DNA of 64,000 bases from JAJEFO01 sp965208685 (lineage in GTDB: Bacteria; Pseudomonadota; Alphaproteobacteria; Rhodobacterales; Rhodobacteraceae). Below, in pieces: positions 23,986 through 33,167 of this stretch. Each line of letters starts with the position of its first letter. The stretch's first letter is position 1. The position numbers and the translations under genes were made by a program. Below the pieces are notes generated by a model that saw only the letters and a program-made list of their open reading frames with translations, searched no databases and was not told where the DNA came from. The stretch spans positions 2,108,001 through 2,172,000 of the forward strand of contig CBDBPL010000007.1 of assembly GCA_965208685.1 (NCBI GenBank), written 5' to 3'.

Positions 23986-25383
23986 TCAGACCGGACTCCA
24001 CCCTTCCCTGACAAGGTCGTCGTGCACGCGCTCTATCGCCTGTCCCAGGCGATCAACGGCGAGATCGATCTCCGATCTGGTGACGACCAGCGGCGGCGAC
24101 ATCACGTTCAGCCGTCCGATGGGACGCACCAGCACACCGAGCGATTCCGCTGCGTCGGAAATGCGCTTGCCGATATTGACCTCTTCCGGAAGCATCTCCC
24201 TGGTGGTTCGGTCAAGGACGTTTTCCAGGCAGCGCATCAAGCCGATTCCGCGCACGTTGCCGACCAGTTTCATGCCCTCAAGGTCGCGGAGTCTCTCGCC
24301 GAAATAGTCCCCGACCTCCCGGGCATGTTCGAGAATGTTCTCGCGCTCCATGATCTCGATGTTCTTCAATGCCGCCACGCAGCAGACCGGGTGCCCGGCA
24401 TAGGTGAAACCGCTGGTGTAGACGCGCGAAGGATCACCGGACGAGATGGTCTCATGAACTCGGTCGGAGTAGATCGTCGCGCCGATCGGCAAGTAGCCCG
24501 ACGAGAGCCCCTTTGCGGAGCAAATTATGTCTGGGACGATTCCGAACACGTCCTCCGACGCGAACCAGTGCCCCAGGCGGCCAAATGCGGTGACCACTTC
24601 GTCGGATACGTAAAGGATGTCGTGACGCCTGCAGACCTCGTGCATCCGCTTGAGATAGTCGCCGGGCGGCACCAGCACGCCGCCAGCGCCCATGACCGGC
24701 TCGGCAAAGAAGGCCCCCACCCTGTCCGGGCCGATCTCGGCGATCTTGTCTTCGAATTCCTTGACCAGATGCTGGCAGAACTCGTCCTCCCCCATGCCGT
24801 TCGGAGCCCGGTAAAGGTCCGGTTCCGAGACGTGATGGATGGTGTCCTCGATGTACCTGAACCCGTGCTGCCTATCCGCCTCCTTGTAGCCGATCGATAT
24901 CGTGGCATAGGTCGATCCATGATAGGCTTGACGGCGTGCGATGACATGGACCTTCTGGGGCCTGCCTGCGCATTGCTGGTAGAAGTGCACGAGGCGCAAT
25001 GCGCTGTCGACCGCCGTCGACCCACCGGTTGAGAAGTGCACGCGGTTGAGGTCGCCCGGCGCCAGTTCGGCCAGTCTGGCCGCCAACCGGGCCGCCGGCT
25101 CGTTGGACATGTCGGTGAACGTCGAACTGTATGACAGCTTCGTGACCTGTTCCGCGATCGCGTCCGCCATTTCCTGCCGGCCGAGGCCAATGTTGTTGCA
25201 CCAGAGGCCGCCGATCATGTCGAGATAGGTCTGGCCGTTGGAGTCCGTCATCTCCGAGCCCGACCCCCGGGACATGATCAGTGATCCCGAATCCTCGTAA
25301 CTCTCGAAGTGTGTAAACGGATGCAGAAAATGCCTGCGATCAAGTTCCCACAGTTGATGCGCTGCGTCGTTCCTCATTTCCAT
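23986..25383 (-). CDS. Class III aminotransferase, probably polyamine or omega-amino acid: pyruvate type
   Basis: PLP enzyme of 465 residues. Cofactor Lys in CSAKGLSSGYLP; GSTAVDSALRLVHFYQQ and YVSDEVVTAFGRLG (Asp to the ring nitrogen) complete the site. The sequence style is that of putrescine/taurine/beta-alanine:pyruvate aminotransferases. It is convergent with a polyamine uptake operon, 22 nt apart, which supports putrescine as substrate, though other omega-amines are possible. Start set at MEMRNDAAHQLWE; the ATG 6 nt later is an alternative. Confidence 0.85.
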   Translation of the reverse strand: MEMRNDAAHQLWELDRRHFLHPFTHFESYEDSGSLIMSRGSGSEMTDSNGQTYLDMIGGLWCNNIGLGRQEMADAIAEQVTKLSYSSTFTDMSNEPAARLAARLAELAPGDLNRVHFSTGGSTAVDSALRLVHFYQQCAGRPQKVHVIARRQAYHGSTYATISIGYKEADRQHGFRYIEDTIHHVSEPDLYRAPNGMGEDEFCQHLVKEFEDKIAEIGPDRVGAFFAEPVMGAGGVLVPPGDYLKRMHEVCRRHDILYVSDEVVTAFGRLGHWFASEDVFGIVPDIICSAKGLSSGYLPIGATIYSDRVHETISSGDPSRVYTSGFTYAGHPVCCVAALKNIEIMERENILEHAREVGDYFGERLRDLEGMKLVGNVRGIGLMRCLENVLDRTTREMLPEEVNIGKRISDAAESLGVLVRPIGRLNVMSPPLVVTRSEIDLAVDRLGQAIERVHDDLVREGWSPV

Positions 25384-25744
25384 GCGTCCCAAGTGGCTCC
25401 GATCTCCTGTGGATAGTGATTCACCAATGCACATGCAAACGCGAGCTTGCAATCGCGAAGGACGAACTGGCCAAGGAGACCTGCGATCGACGGCATCGGG
25501 CCGGTTTCCGGACACGGATCCTCGGCATCCGCGACAACGGGAATGTCGACAGGGATGCGCCTCACGCGTTGGCCATGGTCCGCCGCATCCCGCGGGTCCG
25601 GTGCAGGCTTGACGACATCCCTGGTTGACGGTTCTCTCTTGGCGGATGACATCGCCGTCGCGGTCCGGCCTGCCGCAACCAAGGCGGTCGCCGCAAACCG
25701 GACACCGGTTCCCAAAGCGCGATCAAACGCTTGCAGAGCCGGCT
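25384..25744. other. 361-bp gap without a recognisable gene
   Basis: Between the start of the aminotransferase gene and the end of the acyl-CoA synthetase gene, both leftward. Should hold the aminotransferase promoter. I see no gene or repeat. Confidence 0.4.
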
Positions 25745-27238
25745 TCAGCCATCCGGCAGCACGCTCGCAAGCCTCAGTCTCTGGATCTTGCCTGATGGTC
25801 CCTTCGGCAGTTCATCAAGGAAGTGGATGGCATCGGGAGCCTTGAAGTCCCCAAGTCTCCGCCGACAAAGTTCCAGCAACTCAGAAGCGTCCAGCGCTGA
25901 ACCGGCACGCACGCGCACGGCCGCCTCCACCGTCTCCCCGTACCTGGCGCACTTGCGCGCAAAGGCAGCCGCCTCAACCACGTCGGGGTGGCCATAGAGC
26001 GCTTCGTCGACCTCACGCGGCGCGATGTTCTCGCCGCCCTTGATGATCAGTTCCTTCAGGCGACCGGTGACGAAGACGTAGCCCTGTTCGTCCATGTGCG
26101 CCAAATCTCCGGTTCGCAGCCAGCCGCCGCGAAAGATCTCGCCCGTGGCCTTCGCGTTCTTCAGGTATTCCAGCATGACATTCGGACCGCGTACGACAAT
26201 CTCTCCTGTCGTGCCACGCGGGACGGCCTTGCCCTCGCCATCCTGGATCTCGACTTCGCAGCCGGAGGCGATGCCCGGCGACCCGATCTTGCGAGGCGCG
26301 GGCGGCAACGGATTCGACAGTATCTGCGCGGCGGTTTCGGTCAGGCCCATCGTCTCAATGATCGGAACCGAAAAGCGTGCCTCAAACGCCGACTGCGTTT
26401 CCACGGCCAGTGCAGATGATGCCGAGCGGCCGAGCCGCAGCCGGCCACGGCATTCGGCATCGGGCCCGGCACCCCCGTGCAGCAGGTGCGATATGATCGT
26501 CGGCACGACCGAAAACCAGGTGACCCGGCATTCCGATGCCTGTTGCCAGAACTGCGAGGCCGAAAACCGCGATGTCATGGCCAGCGACCCTCCCGACACG
26601 AGGCTGCCCATCACCGTCACGCAAAGCCCATTGATGTGATAGATCGGCAGGACGCAAAGACCGCGGTCGCCCGGTGTCAATTCATGCGCCACTGCCGTGG
26701 TCCACCCACCCGCCAGCAGGCTGGCATGGCTGTGAACCACGCCCTTGGGCCGCCCGGTGGTGCCTGAGGTGTACATCAGGAGCGCGTGGTCGCCCGGTGC
26801 AATGTCGTGCAGCCTGCCCTCAACGCGATTCGCGAGCCCGACCGGTGTCACGCCCGACCGGTTCGCCTCCTCAAAGAGCGCGCGGCAGTCCGGGTGGACA
26901 TAGCCAAAACGGGCCTCCGAATGCTCCAGTGCATAAGCGATGGCGTCGCGGCCCGCGGCGAGGTTGATCATCGTCGCCCTGAACCCGCCTGCCAGCGCGC
27001 CGTAGAGCGCGACAACGCCCTCCCGGCCGTTGGGTGCAACAATGGCCACGCTTTCGCCCTTCCTCGCGCCATGCGCCGTCAGCACACGGGCGAAGTCCAA
27101 CGCCTCTTCCTGAAGCGTGTCCCAGTCGATCGCGTCGCCGGTTTCCGGAAACACGATCGCGGTTCCCCTGCACTCGGCACGCGCTGCCAGCCAGTCGCGA
27201 ACCGTGCCTTCGGGAGGAGCCTCGCGAGAGAGCTTCAT
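25745..27238 (-). CDS. Acyl-CoA synthetase, probable sulfoacetate-CoA ligase (SauT-like)
   Basis: AMP-forming ligase of the ANL superfamily, 497 residues. Motifs: YTSGTTGRPKG (phosphate loop), MGLTETAAQI, GWLRTGDLAHMDEQGYVFV and the hinge plus catalytic Lys region KELIIKGGENIAPREVDE, then PKGPSGKIQR. It starts in a 4-nt overlap with the acylating aldehyde dehydrogenase gene. That pairing is the SauT/SauS arrangement known from Cupriavidus, where sulfoacetate is activated to sulfoacetyl-CoA and reduced to sulfoacetaldehyde. The substrate is inferred from context; malonate or another short acid is not excluded. Confidence 0.8.
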   Translation of the reverse strand: MKLSREAPPEGTVRDWLAARAECRGTAIVFPETGDAIDWDTLQEEALDFARVLTAHGARKGESVAIVAPNGREGVVALYGALAGGFRATMINLAAGRDAIAYALEHSEARFGYVHPDCRALFEEANRSGVTPVGLANRVEGRLHDIAPGDHALLMYTSGTTGRPKGVVHSHASLLAGGWTTAVAHELTPGDRGLCVLPIYHINGLCVTVMGSLVSGGSLAMTSRFSASQFWQQASECRVTWFSVVPTIISHLLHGGAGPDAECRGRLRLGRSASSALAVETQSAFEARFSVPIIETMGLTETAAQILSNPLPPAPRKIGSPGIASGCEVEIQDGEGKAVPRGTTGEIVVRGPNVMLEYLKNAKATGEIFRGGWLRTGDLAHMDEQGYVFVTGRLKELIIKGGENIAPREVDEALYGHPDVVEAAAFARKCARYGETVEAAVRVRAGSALDASELLELCRRRLGDFKAPDAIHFLDELPKGPSGKIQRLRLASVLPDG

Positions 27239-28638
27239 TTCCCCGCAACGCCCCAATAGTCATCAAAGATATCGCCCAGCGCCGGTTCACGCGACGGGAT
27301 TTCCCGAACGATCTTGGTGCTTTGCAGGAAGTGCCTCCAGTGCAGGTTGTCGTCCATGGCATTCCTGCCCCAACTGCCGCAGCCCATCGACAGCGAGAAC
27401 GGCAACCCGTTGGTGAACGATCCGCCCGTTGCGAACGCGTGCGCCTGGTTGACGATCACGCGGCTGGTCGGGATGGCACGGGCCAGCATCATCGGGCGGT
27501 CGGCCATTGCCGTATGCAAGCCGACCGAGTGACCGGCACCCTGGTGAAGCTGAATGGCGCGGGTGATCTGCACTGCCTCCGCAAAGTCGCGCGCCCGATA
27601 CAGCGCCAGCACCCGGCTCAGCTTTTCGCCCGAAAGCGGATGGGCAGGGCCAATGCCCCTTGTCGGGACCGCGATGTATTCCGTGCCCTCAGGCACCCGG
27701 CCTTCCAGACCCAAGGCAGCGATCATCCTGTCGGCGTCCTGGGCGATGACCTCGCCGTTCAATTTCCCGTCGGGCCAGAGCGCCGAGACGACCGCGGCCT
27801 CGTCATCCACCAGCGCGCCCCCTGCCTTCGCCAACTCGGCCAGGAAGGTGTCATGGACAGCGTCCACCACGACCGCAGAATTCTCCGACGAACAGCTGGT
27901 GGCATTGTCAAATGTCTTGGAGGCGCGGATCTTCGCTGCCGCCGCCGCCAAGTCGGCAGTCTCGTCGACTATGACGGTGACGTTGCCCGCCCCGACCGCG
28001 ACCGAAGGGGTCCCGGCAGTCTGCGCGCGATTCACGTTGTCCTGGCTGCCGGTGCAGACGATCCTGTCGCAGGTCTCCATCAGCCGCTGGGTCCTCTCCT
28101 TCGATCCCGGCGCGGGCACCATCTGCACAAGATCCGGGTCTTCGCCGATCTTGGCGAATTCAGCGTGAGTGAACTCCAGCAGCCGCTCGCAGGTCGCCAG
28201 ACCCTTCGGCGACGGCGCAACGACGATCGAGTTTCCGCACTTCAACGCGTTGATTATGTTGTTCGCAGGCGTGGCTGCCGGATTGGTCGAGGGCACGATG
28301 GCCCCGATGACGCCCATCGGCCGCGCGACTTCGGTGATGCCCGCCGCCGCGTCATCGCGGATGACTCCAAAGGTCCGCACACCCTTGATGTCGCGCATCA
28401 ATCCCAGAGTCTTCCGGTAGTTCTTGATGATCTTGTCGGAAACGTTCCCAAGGCTGGTCGTTTCGACCGCCAGTTCCGCCAGTTCCCGGTTGCGCCCCGG
28501 CTCCATGATCGCCCAGGCCGCGGCCTGGGCGGCGCGGTCGTAGCGACGCTGGCTGCCCTCCGCCTCGTAACCCGCCTGCGCAGCCCGCGCACGCGCCATG
28601 ACCGCGTCAAGTTCGCCAATCGGGTCGGTGGCATTCAT
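27235..28638 (-). CDS. Acylating aldehyde dehydrogenase, probable sulfoacetaldehyde dehydrogenase (SauS-like)
   Basis: CoA-acylating aldehyde dehydrogenase, 467 residues. The catalytic Cys is in NATSCSSENSAVV, with the family features GVIGAIVPSTNPAATPANN (nucleotide-binding region) and SVAVGAGNVTVIVDE. It resembles the SauS/MhpF-AdhE type, not the ordinary NAD aldehyde dehydrogenases. Together with the overlapping ligase and a TTT uptake system it suggests conversion of sulfoacetate via sulfoacetyl-CoA to sulfoacetaldehyde. The next enzyme, Xsc, is not in the window. AGGAG stands before its ATG. Confidence 0.8.
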   Translation of the reverse strand: MNATDPIGELDAVMARARAAQAGYEAEGSQRRYDRAAQAAAWAIMEPGRNRELAELAVETTSLGNVSDKIIKNYRKTLGLMRDIKGVRTFGVIRDDAAAGITEVARPMGVIGAIVPSTNPAATPANNIINALKCGNSIVVAPSPKGLATCERLLEFTHAEFAKIGEDPDLVQMVPAPGSKERTQRLMETCDRIVCTGSQDNVNRAQTAGTPSVAVGAGNVTVIVDETADLAAAAAKIRASKTFDNATSCSSENSAVVVDAVHDTFLAELAKAGGALVDDEAAVVSALWPDGKLNGEVIAQDADRMIAALGLEGRVPEGTEYIAVPTRGIGPAHPLSGEKLSRVLALYRARDFAEAVQITRAIQLHQGAGHSVGLHTAMADRPMMLARAIPTSRVIVNQAHAFATGGSFTNGLPFSLSMGCGSWGRNAMDDNLHWRHFLQSTKIVREIPSREPALGDIFDDYWGVAGK

Positions 28639-28688
28639 CTAATGGCGCTCCTGCCTTCTCTCATTGGCAAATGTGCCCCGAGACGGAT

Positions 28689-28712
28689 CCGGGAGGGGCG
28701 CACCCCTCCCGG
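28689..28712 (-). repeat. Intercistronic hairpin between tctC-like and sauS-like genes
   Basis: Perfect 10-bp stem CCGGGAGGGG/CCCCTCCCGG with a 4-base loop and no U-run. It follows the binding-protein gene in the transcription direction, so it probably stabilises that part of the message and lowers expression of the enzymes after it. Confidence 0.6.
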
Positions 28713-28746
28713 CAGGTTCCCGCTTGGAAGGTGGCAAAGCCTCCCG

Positions 28747-29709
28747 TCAAAGCCCGGCCAAGAGCTCCTTCAGCGTGGCTTCTCGGGCCTTCCACATCTC
28801 AATGACTTCGGCCCGGGTCATGATGTGCATGGGCGAGCCGCCCGCTTTCATCCTGCCCTGCACACGACCGTTTTCGAACATCGTCGGGAAGACTTCGGCC
28901 AGCTTGTCGATCACGGCCTGCGACGTACCTTTCGGCACCATCACGCCGCGGAAGTTCACGGATGCGTTGTCGATGTCGAAGCCCTGCTCTCCAAGCGTCG
29001 GCACGTCGGGCAGGAAATCGTTCCGCTCCAGGTCAAAGACGCCAAGGATCTTGACGTTGCCCGCCTCGCGCGCGCGGAAGGCGTCCGAGAGGTTGTTGAC
29101 ACCGCCCAGGACCTCGCCCGCGATCACGGCCTTCATGGCACCTGCACCGCCCTGGCTGTTCGGGATATAGGCCAGTTTCACGCCCGCCGCCTTTTCAAGC
29201 TGAAGCGCCGCGATGTGATGCCCGACGAAGAGCCCTGCGCCCGAAAACGTCAGCTTTCCGGGGTTGGCCTTGGCATAGTCGACAACGTCGGCCATCGAAT
29301 CGAACTCGCTGTCGGCGGCTACAACGAAGACCGCCGGATCGGCGCCCCAGTTGGCGATGGGCTCGAAACTGTCGGCCCCGTATTCCACGCCGCCCTCGAT
29401 CGACTGGGCAATGAAATGCGGAATGTTGTAGGCGCCAAGCGTATAGCCATCGGCATCGGCCTGCGTCGCGAACCAGTTCCAGCCGACGCGGCCGCCCGCG
29501 CCGGGCTTGTTGATGATGGCGATCGGCATGCCAAGCGCGTCTTCGTTGCCAGCAGTCATGGTCACTATCCGCGCCTGGAAATCCGTGGCACCGCCGGCGC
29601 CATAGCTGATCATCAGCAAGATCGGACGTTCAGGATAGTTCTCGTCGGCCGTGGCCGCGCCGGTCAATCCCACCATTGCGATGGAAGCCGCTGCAAGTAG
29701 TTTCTTCAT
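28747..29709 (-). CDS. Tripartite tricarboxylate transporter substrate-binding protein (TctC/Bug family)
   Basis: Periplasmic binding protein of 320 residues with a Sec signal (MKKLLAAASIAMVGLTGAA). Bug-family features: YPERPILLMISYGAGGATD near the mature N-terminus and NKPGAGGRVGW, which together hold the carboxylate through a water bridge, then LTFSGAGLFVGHH. AGGAGG before ATG 29709. Third gene of the operon after the two membrane components; likely ligand is a small organic acid, here perhaps sulfoacetate. Confidence 0.92.
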   Translation of the reverse strand: MKKLLAAASIAMVGLTGAATADENYPERPILLMISYGAGGATDFQARIVTMTAGNEDALGMPIAIINKPGAGGRVGWNWFATQADADGYTLGAYNIPHFIAQSIEGGVEYGADSFEPIANWGADPAVFVVAADSEFDSMADVVDYAKANPGKLTFSGAGLFVGHHIAALQLEKAAGVKLAYIPNSQGGAGAMKAVIAGEVLGGVNNLSDAFRAREAGNVKILGVFDLERNDFLPDVPTLGEQGFDIDNASVNFRGVMVPKGTSQAVIDKLAEVFPTMFENGRVQGRMKAGGSPMHIMTRAEVIEMWKAREATLKELLAGL

Positions 29710-29750
29710 GGTTCGTCCTCCTTTTGGGTTTGGTCTGCCGCCATTGCGGC

Positions 29751-30215
29751 TCAGAAGAGAATCTCTCGCGGAGTGAAAACGTTCAGTAGCTTCGCGAAGA
29801 GACCGTACATGACCGCCAGGAACCCGGCGGTAATTGCGATGCGCTTGATCCAGCTCTTCGCCTCCCGGTGCGGTGCGGGATCGTAGAGCGACAGAAGTAC
29901 AAAGAACGCAATCGTCGAGGCGGTATAGAATCCCAGCGACTTGGCCGCCCAGAAGACGAAAATCAACGCTACGACAAGACCTGGCGCGATGTTGACCATG
30001 GATTGCCGATCCAACCCATTGCCGACCCTTGAACGGCCCAGGACCGCCTTTCCGAAAGTCAGGAGCGCGAGCACGACGAAGAACGAGGAAATCAGGCGCG
30101 GAAACAGGAAGGCGTCCGCCGGTTCCTGGGTAAAGCTGACATAGGCCACCCAGATGCCGACGACGGCAACCAGTCCGCTGGCGACGACATGCTGCGTGCG
30201 CGGCAGGCCCGTCAT
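29751..30215 (-). CDS. Tripartite tricarboxylate transporter small membrane protein (TctB family)
   Basis: Small membrane component, 154 residues with four predicted spans and the typical PADAFLFPRLISS near the N-terminus. Starts in a 4-nt overlap with the end of the tctA-like gene. Confidence 0.85.
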   Translation of the reverse strand: MTGLPRTQHVVASGLVAVVGIWVAYVSFTQEPADAFLFPRLISSFFVVLALLTFGKAVLGRSRVGNGLDRQSMVNIAPGLVVALIFVFWAAKSLGFYTASTIAFFVLLSLYDPAPHREAKSWIKRIAITAGFLAVMYGLFAKLLNVFTPREILF

Positions 30216-31741
30216 GACAGCGCCCCCTCTTTCCGGATCGCGTCGTCCTCGGTGACATGGCGGCGGTGCCGCAGTTCCATCCAGGCGGAATAGCCAATCG
30301 ACAGGACGACAATCGCGATCAGCGCCAGGTTGAGTGTCCCGGTCAGGAAGTATGCGCCCATGCTCGAGGTGGCGTTTGCGATCATGCTGCCCTGAATGAA
30401 GTTCGCCTCGGCAATCGGTCCCAGGATCAGGCCCAGCACCAGGGGCGCGGCGGAAAAGCCGAACCGTTCCAGGAAAAACATGCCGGTGCCAAGTGCGGCC
30501 ATGACATAGACATCGCCCATCGAGTGCTGCACCGAATAGCTGCCGAATACCGCCAGCCCCAGTACCACCGCACCCATCACCGCGTTCGGCACCTGCGCCA
30601 CTTTCGCGGCCAGCCCGGCGACATAAAGGCCGAAGATGCACATCAGGATCTGGCCAACCAGCATCGAGTTGATGAAGGTCCAGGCCACGTCGGGGTAGTT
30701 GTCAAAGAGGTCGCTGCCCGGAAAGATCCCGTGGATCAGGAGTCCGCCAAGCAGCACTGCTGCCGTCGGCGATCCGGGGATTGACAGCGTCAGAAGCGGC
30801 ACCAGTGACGGCCCGACCATTGCGTTGTTGGCGCTTTCCGCCGCAATCACGCCCTCGCTGTGGCCAGTGCCGAACTTGTCGCGCTCCGGGCTCATTTTCC
30901 TGGACTGGTCATAGGCGACCAGCCCGGCGATCTGCCCGCCGACACCGGGGATCAGTCCGATGATCGAGCCGGTAAGCGTTCCGATGCTGAGCGCCCGGGA
31001 ACGGCGAAAAACCTCGCGGAAGGCCTCGGAAATCGGGTGCCGTTCGACCTTCAGCACTTCGGCGTCCAACTGCCGACGCCCCTTGGCGAACATCGCGATC
31101 ACCTGCGGGATGGCAAACAGCCCTATCAACGCGGGGATCACGTTGATCCCGCCCGACACGCTGGAATGAAAGATGAACCGTTGCGCGCCCATTATGTCGT
31201 CGAAGCCGATCGTCGCGAGCCAGAGCCCGATGCAACCCGACAAGAGGCCCTTCACGACAGAACTGGAATCGAGCGATCCGATCACCGTGACGCCGAGAAT
31301 GGCAAGCCAGAACAGATGCGACGGCCCGAAGGCCAGAGCCCACTGCGCCAGCACCGGTGTCAGGAAAATCAGCAGCAGAACGCCGAAGACACCACCCACG
31401 GCGGAAGCAAGGAACGACAGTTGAAGTGCGCGAGCGCCGTGACCCTGCTGCGCCATCGAGTGCCCGTCCAGCGTCGTCGCAATGTTTGCGGGCGCACCCG
31501 GTATCTTCAACAGGATCGCGCTCACCGCGCCGCCCGCTACCGTCGAGGTATAGGCGGCTCCAAGCAGGATGAGACCCTGCGCAGGCTCGAGTCGGAAGGT
31601 GAAGGGAATGAGCAGCGCCACCGCCATTGTCGGCGACAGTCCCGGCGTCGCGCCAAGAATCAACCCGCCGATTGTGCCTATGAGCAGCAGTCCGAAATTG
31701 AACGGCGTGAAGACGTCACCGAAATAGAGCAGGAACTCCAA
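30212..31741 (-). CDS. Tripartite tricarboxylate transporter large membrane protein (TctA family)
   Basis: The main translocation subunit, 509 residues with about 12 spans. Contains the hallmark GATPGLSPTMAVALLIPFTF (residues 30-49) and the repeat GLIPGVGGQIAGLVAYDQSR near 265. It starts with TTG (31741), supported by GGGAGGG at 7-nt spacing. First gene of the transport and catabolism operon. Confidence 0.93.
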   Translation of the reverse strand: MEFLLYFGDVFTPFNFGLLLIGTIGGLILGATPGLSPTMAVALLIPFTFRLEPAQGLILLGAAYTSTVAGGAVSAILLKIPGAPANIATTLDGHSMAQQGHGARALQLSFLASAVGGVFGVLLLIFLTPVLAQWALAFGPSHLFWLAILGVTVIGSLDSSSVVKGLLSGCIGLWLATIGFDDIMGAQRFIFHSSVSGGINVIPALIGLFAIPQVIAMFAKGRRQLDAEVLKVERHPISEAFREVFRRSRALSIGTLTGSIIGLIPGVGGQIAGLVAYDQSRKMSPERDKFGTGHSEGVIAAESANNAMVGPSLVPLLTLSIPGSPTAAVLLGGLLIHGIFPGSDLFDNYPDVAWTFINSMLVGQILMCIFGLYVAGLAAKVAQVPNAVMGAVVLGLAVFGSYSVQHSMGDVYVMAALGTGMFFLERFGFSAAPLVLGLILGPIAEANFIQGSMIANATSSMGAYFLTGTLNLALIAIVVLSIGYSAWMELRHRRHVTEDDAIRKEGALS

Positions 31742-31779
31742 GCCAGCCCTCCCTAGGCGCCTTTGGCAGTTGACGAATC

Positions 31780-31807
31780 AGGATAGGCCATGAAAATAGT
31801 TTTGCAA
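31780..31807 (-). promoter_or_regulatory. Candidate promoter of the TTT/sau-like operon
   Basis: TTGCAA (31802-31807) and TATCCT (31780-31785) on the minus strand, 16 nt apart, about 40 nt before the tctA-like start codon. It overlaps the candidate operator at 31791-31816. Confidence 0.35.
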
Positions 31808-31816
31808 ATGTTTTCA
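31791..31816. promoter_or_regulatory. Candidate operator for the LacI-type regulator
   Basis: TGAAAA (31791-31796) and TTTTCA (31811-31816) are inverted about a centre that also holds the perfect palindrome TTTGCAAA (31801-31808). It lies in an AT-rich patch between the divergent tctA-like gene and lacI-like gene, overlapping a candidate -35. LacI-family operators are palindromes of this size, often with a central CG; this one has GC in the middle. Confidence 0.45.
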
Positions 31817-31824
31817 TTTTTTGC

Positions 31825-32079
31825 TTAGAAATAGGATTCAAATGACTGATAGAAAACGAAAAGCCCGTCGACGCCCTCGGCCTCCCACCAGCGCCAGACC
31901 GTCGGCTTCGACATGCCCGTCCGCCGCATGGTCTCCGCAAGCCCGCGGCCCGAGCCGAGCGCCAGGACGATGCGGGCCCGCCACACGTGCTTCTGCGGCG
32001 GGTTGTTGACGATCCCTTCGAGGCGCTCGCGGTCTCCGGCCGAGAGTTCGATTTCCTGTCGCGTCGACTTCCTGCCCAT
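31825..32079 (-). pseudogene. IS630-family transposase, N-terminal remnant
   Basis: An 84-codon fragment with the start of an IS630 transposase: MGRKSTRQEIELSAGDRERL, then HVWRARIVLALGSGRG and the helix-turn-helix region AETMRRTGMSKPTVWRWWEAE. It breaks off into unrelated sequence (FVFYQSFESYF) and lacks the whole DDE catalytic domain. Its 5' end lies right at the start of the lacI-like gene on the other strand, so insertion probably replaced that gene's first codons. Confidence 0.8.
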
Positions 32080-33167
32080 TGCTCCTGTCTCCCTGTCATT
32101 GGCCGCATGAAGCGGACATCATCGCCGTGGCAAAGGCAGCCAAGGTATCGGCGTCAACGGTGTCGCGCAATTTCAACCACCCAGAACTGGTGAAGGCGTC
32201 GACCCGCAAGAAGATCGACGCCGCCGTGCGGCGGCTCGGCTACATTCGAAACCGCGCCGCACAGACGATTCACGGCATTCGAAGCGGCACCGTGGGCCTG
32301 ATCGTTCCGACGGTGGACCAGGCGATCTTCGCCGAACTCATCGAGAGCTTCTCCGAGGCCATCGAGGAATTCGGCTTCACCATCCTCCTCGCGTCGCACG
32401 GCTACAGCCTGGATCGAGAATACGCGCTGACACGCAAGATGCTGGAACATCGGATCGACGGGATTGCCCTGATCGGGATGGATCACTCCGACGACACGTA
32501 CGAACTCCTGGCGCAGCAAGACATGCCGGCACTGCTGCTGTGGAATTACGCTGAGGATGCGCCGCTTCCCTGCGTCGGATCCGACAACTACATGGCAGGA
32601 TGCCTGATCGGCGAACACGTGGTCAGCCTTGGCCACCGAAAGGTGGCGGCCGTGTTTCCTCCAATGGCAGGCAACGACCGCGCGTCCCAGAGATTCGCCG
32701 CGGTGGCGGATGCCCTGGCTTCCGCCGGATGCGACATTCCGAAAGATTGGCGAATGGAGACGCCATACAGCGTCGCCGCGGCAAAAGCGGCGGTCGAGAA
32801 ACTGATCGCATCGGCAAATCGCCCGACGGCCATCATCTGCGGCAACGATGTGCTCGCCTGGGGCACGTTGCACGCCCTCGTTCGTCACGGCGTCGGCGTG
32901 CCTGGCGAAATCTCGGTGACCGGCATCGGGGACTTCAACGGATCAAGGGAATTCGAACCCAGCCTGACCACGGTTCGCATACCCGCACGCGCAATCGGAT
33001 CGAAGGCGGCGAAATCAATCGCCGGGATCATCATTTCAGACGAACGGACGCAGGCGAGCGCGCATTTCCCGCCGGAACTGATCGTTCGGGCAACATGCGG
33101 TCCGGTCCCGGACCCCTGGTCGCCACGCCGCCAAGGACAGTCGGCGGGAGCAAGCCCTTTCTCGTGA
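32079..33167 (+). CDS. LacI-family transcriptional regulator, probable regulator of the TTT/sau-like operon
   Basis: DNA-binding regulator with a sugar-binding-protein-like effector domain. The helix-turn-helix and hinge are at VAKAAKVSASTVSRNFN and KKIDAAVRRLGYIRNRAAQ; the effector domain runs from SGTVGLIVPTVD to the end. No ATG fits: the frame opens with TTG (32079), with GTG at 32128 inside the helix-turn-helix. The usual first residues before the first helix are missing or replaced by IS630 end sequence, so start and expression are uncertain. It is divergent from the transporter operon, the normal place for its regulator. Confidence 0.78.
   Translation: MLLSPCHWPHEADIIAVAKAAKVSASTVSRNFNHPELVKASTRKKIDAAVRRLGYIRNRAAQTIHGIRSGTVGLIVPTVDQAIFAELIESFSEAIEEFGFTILLASHGYSLDREYALTRKMLEHRIDGIALIGMDHSDDTYELLAQQDMPALLLWNYAEDAPLPCVGSDNYMAGCLIGEHVVSLGHRKVAAVFPPMAGNDRASQRFAAVADALASAGCDIPKDWRMETPYSVAAAKAAVEKLIASANRPTAIICGNDVLAWGTLHALVRHGVGVPGEISVTGIGDFNGSREFEPSLTTVRIPARAIGSKAAKSIAGIIISDERTQASAHFPPELIVRATCGPVPDPWSPRRQGQSAGASPFS

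Noticed and set aside
28691..28710. Hairpin with the same 8-bp arms as the IscB left-end hairpin, considered as an IscB element remnant.
   Set aside because: The neighbouring bases show no similarity to the element ends; the arms are simple G/C runs, so chance is enough. It is better explained as an intercistronic hairpin.
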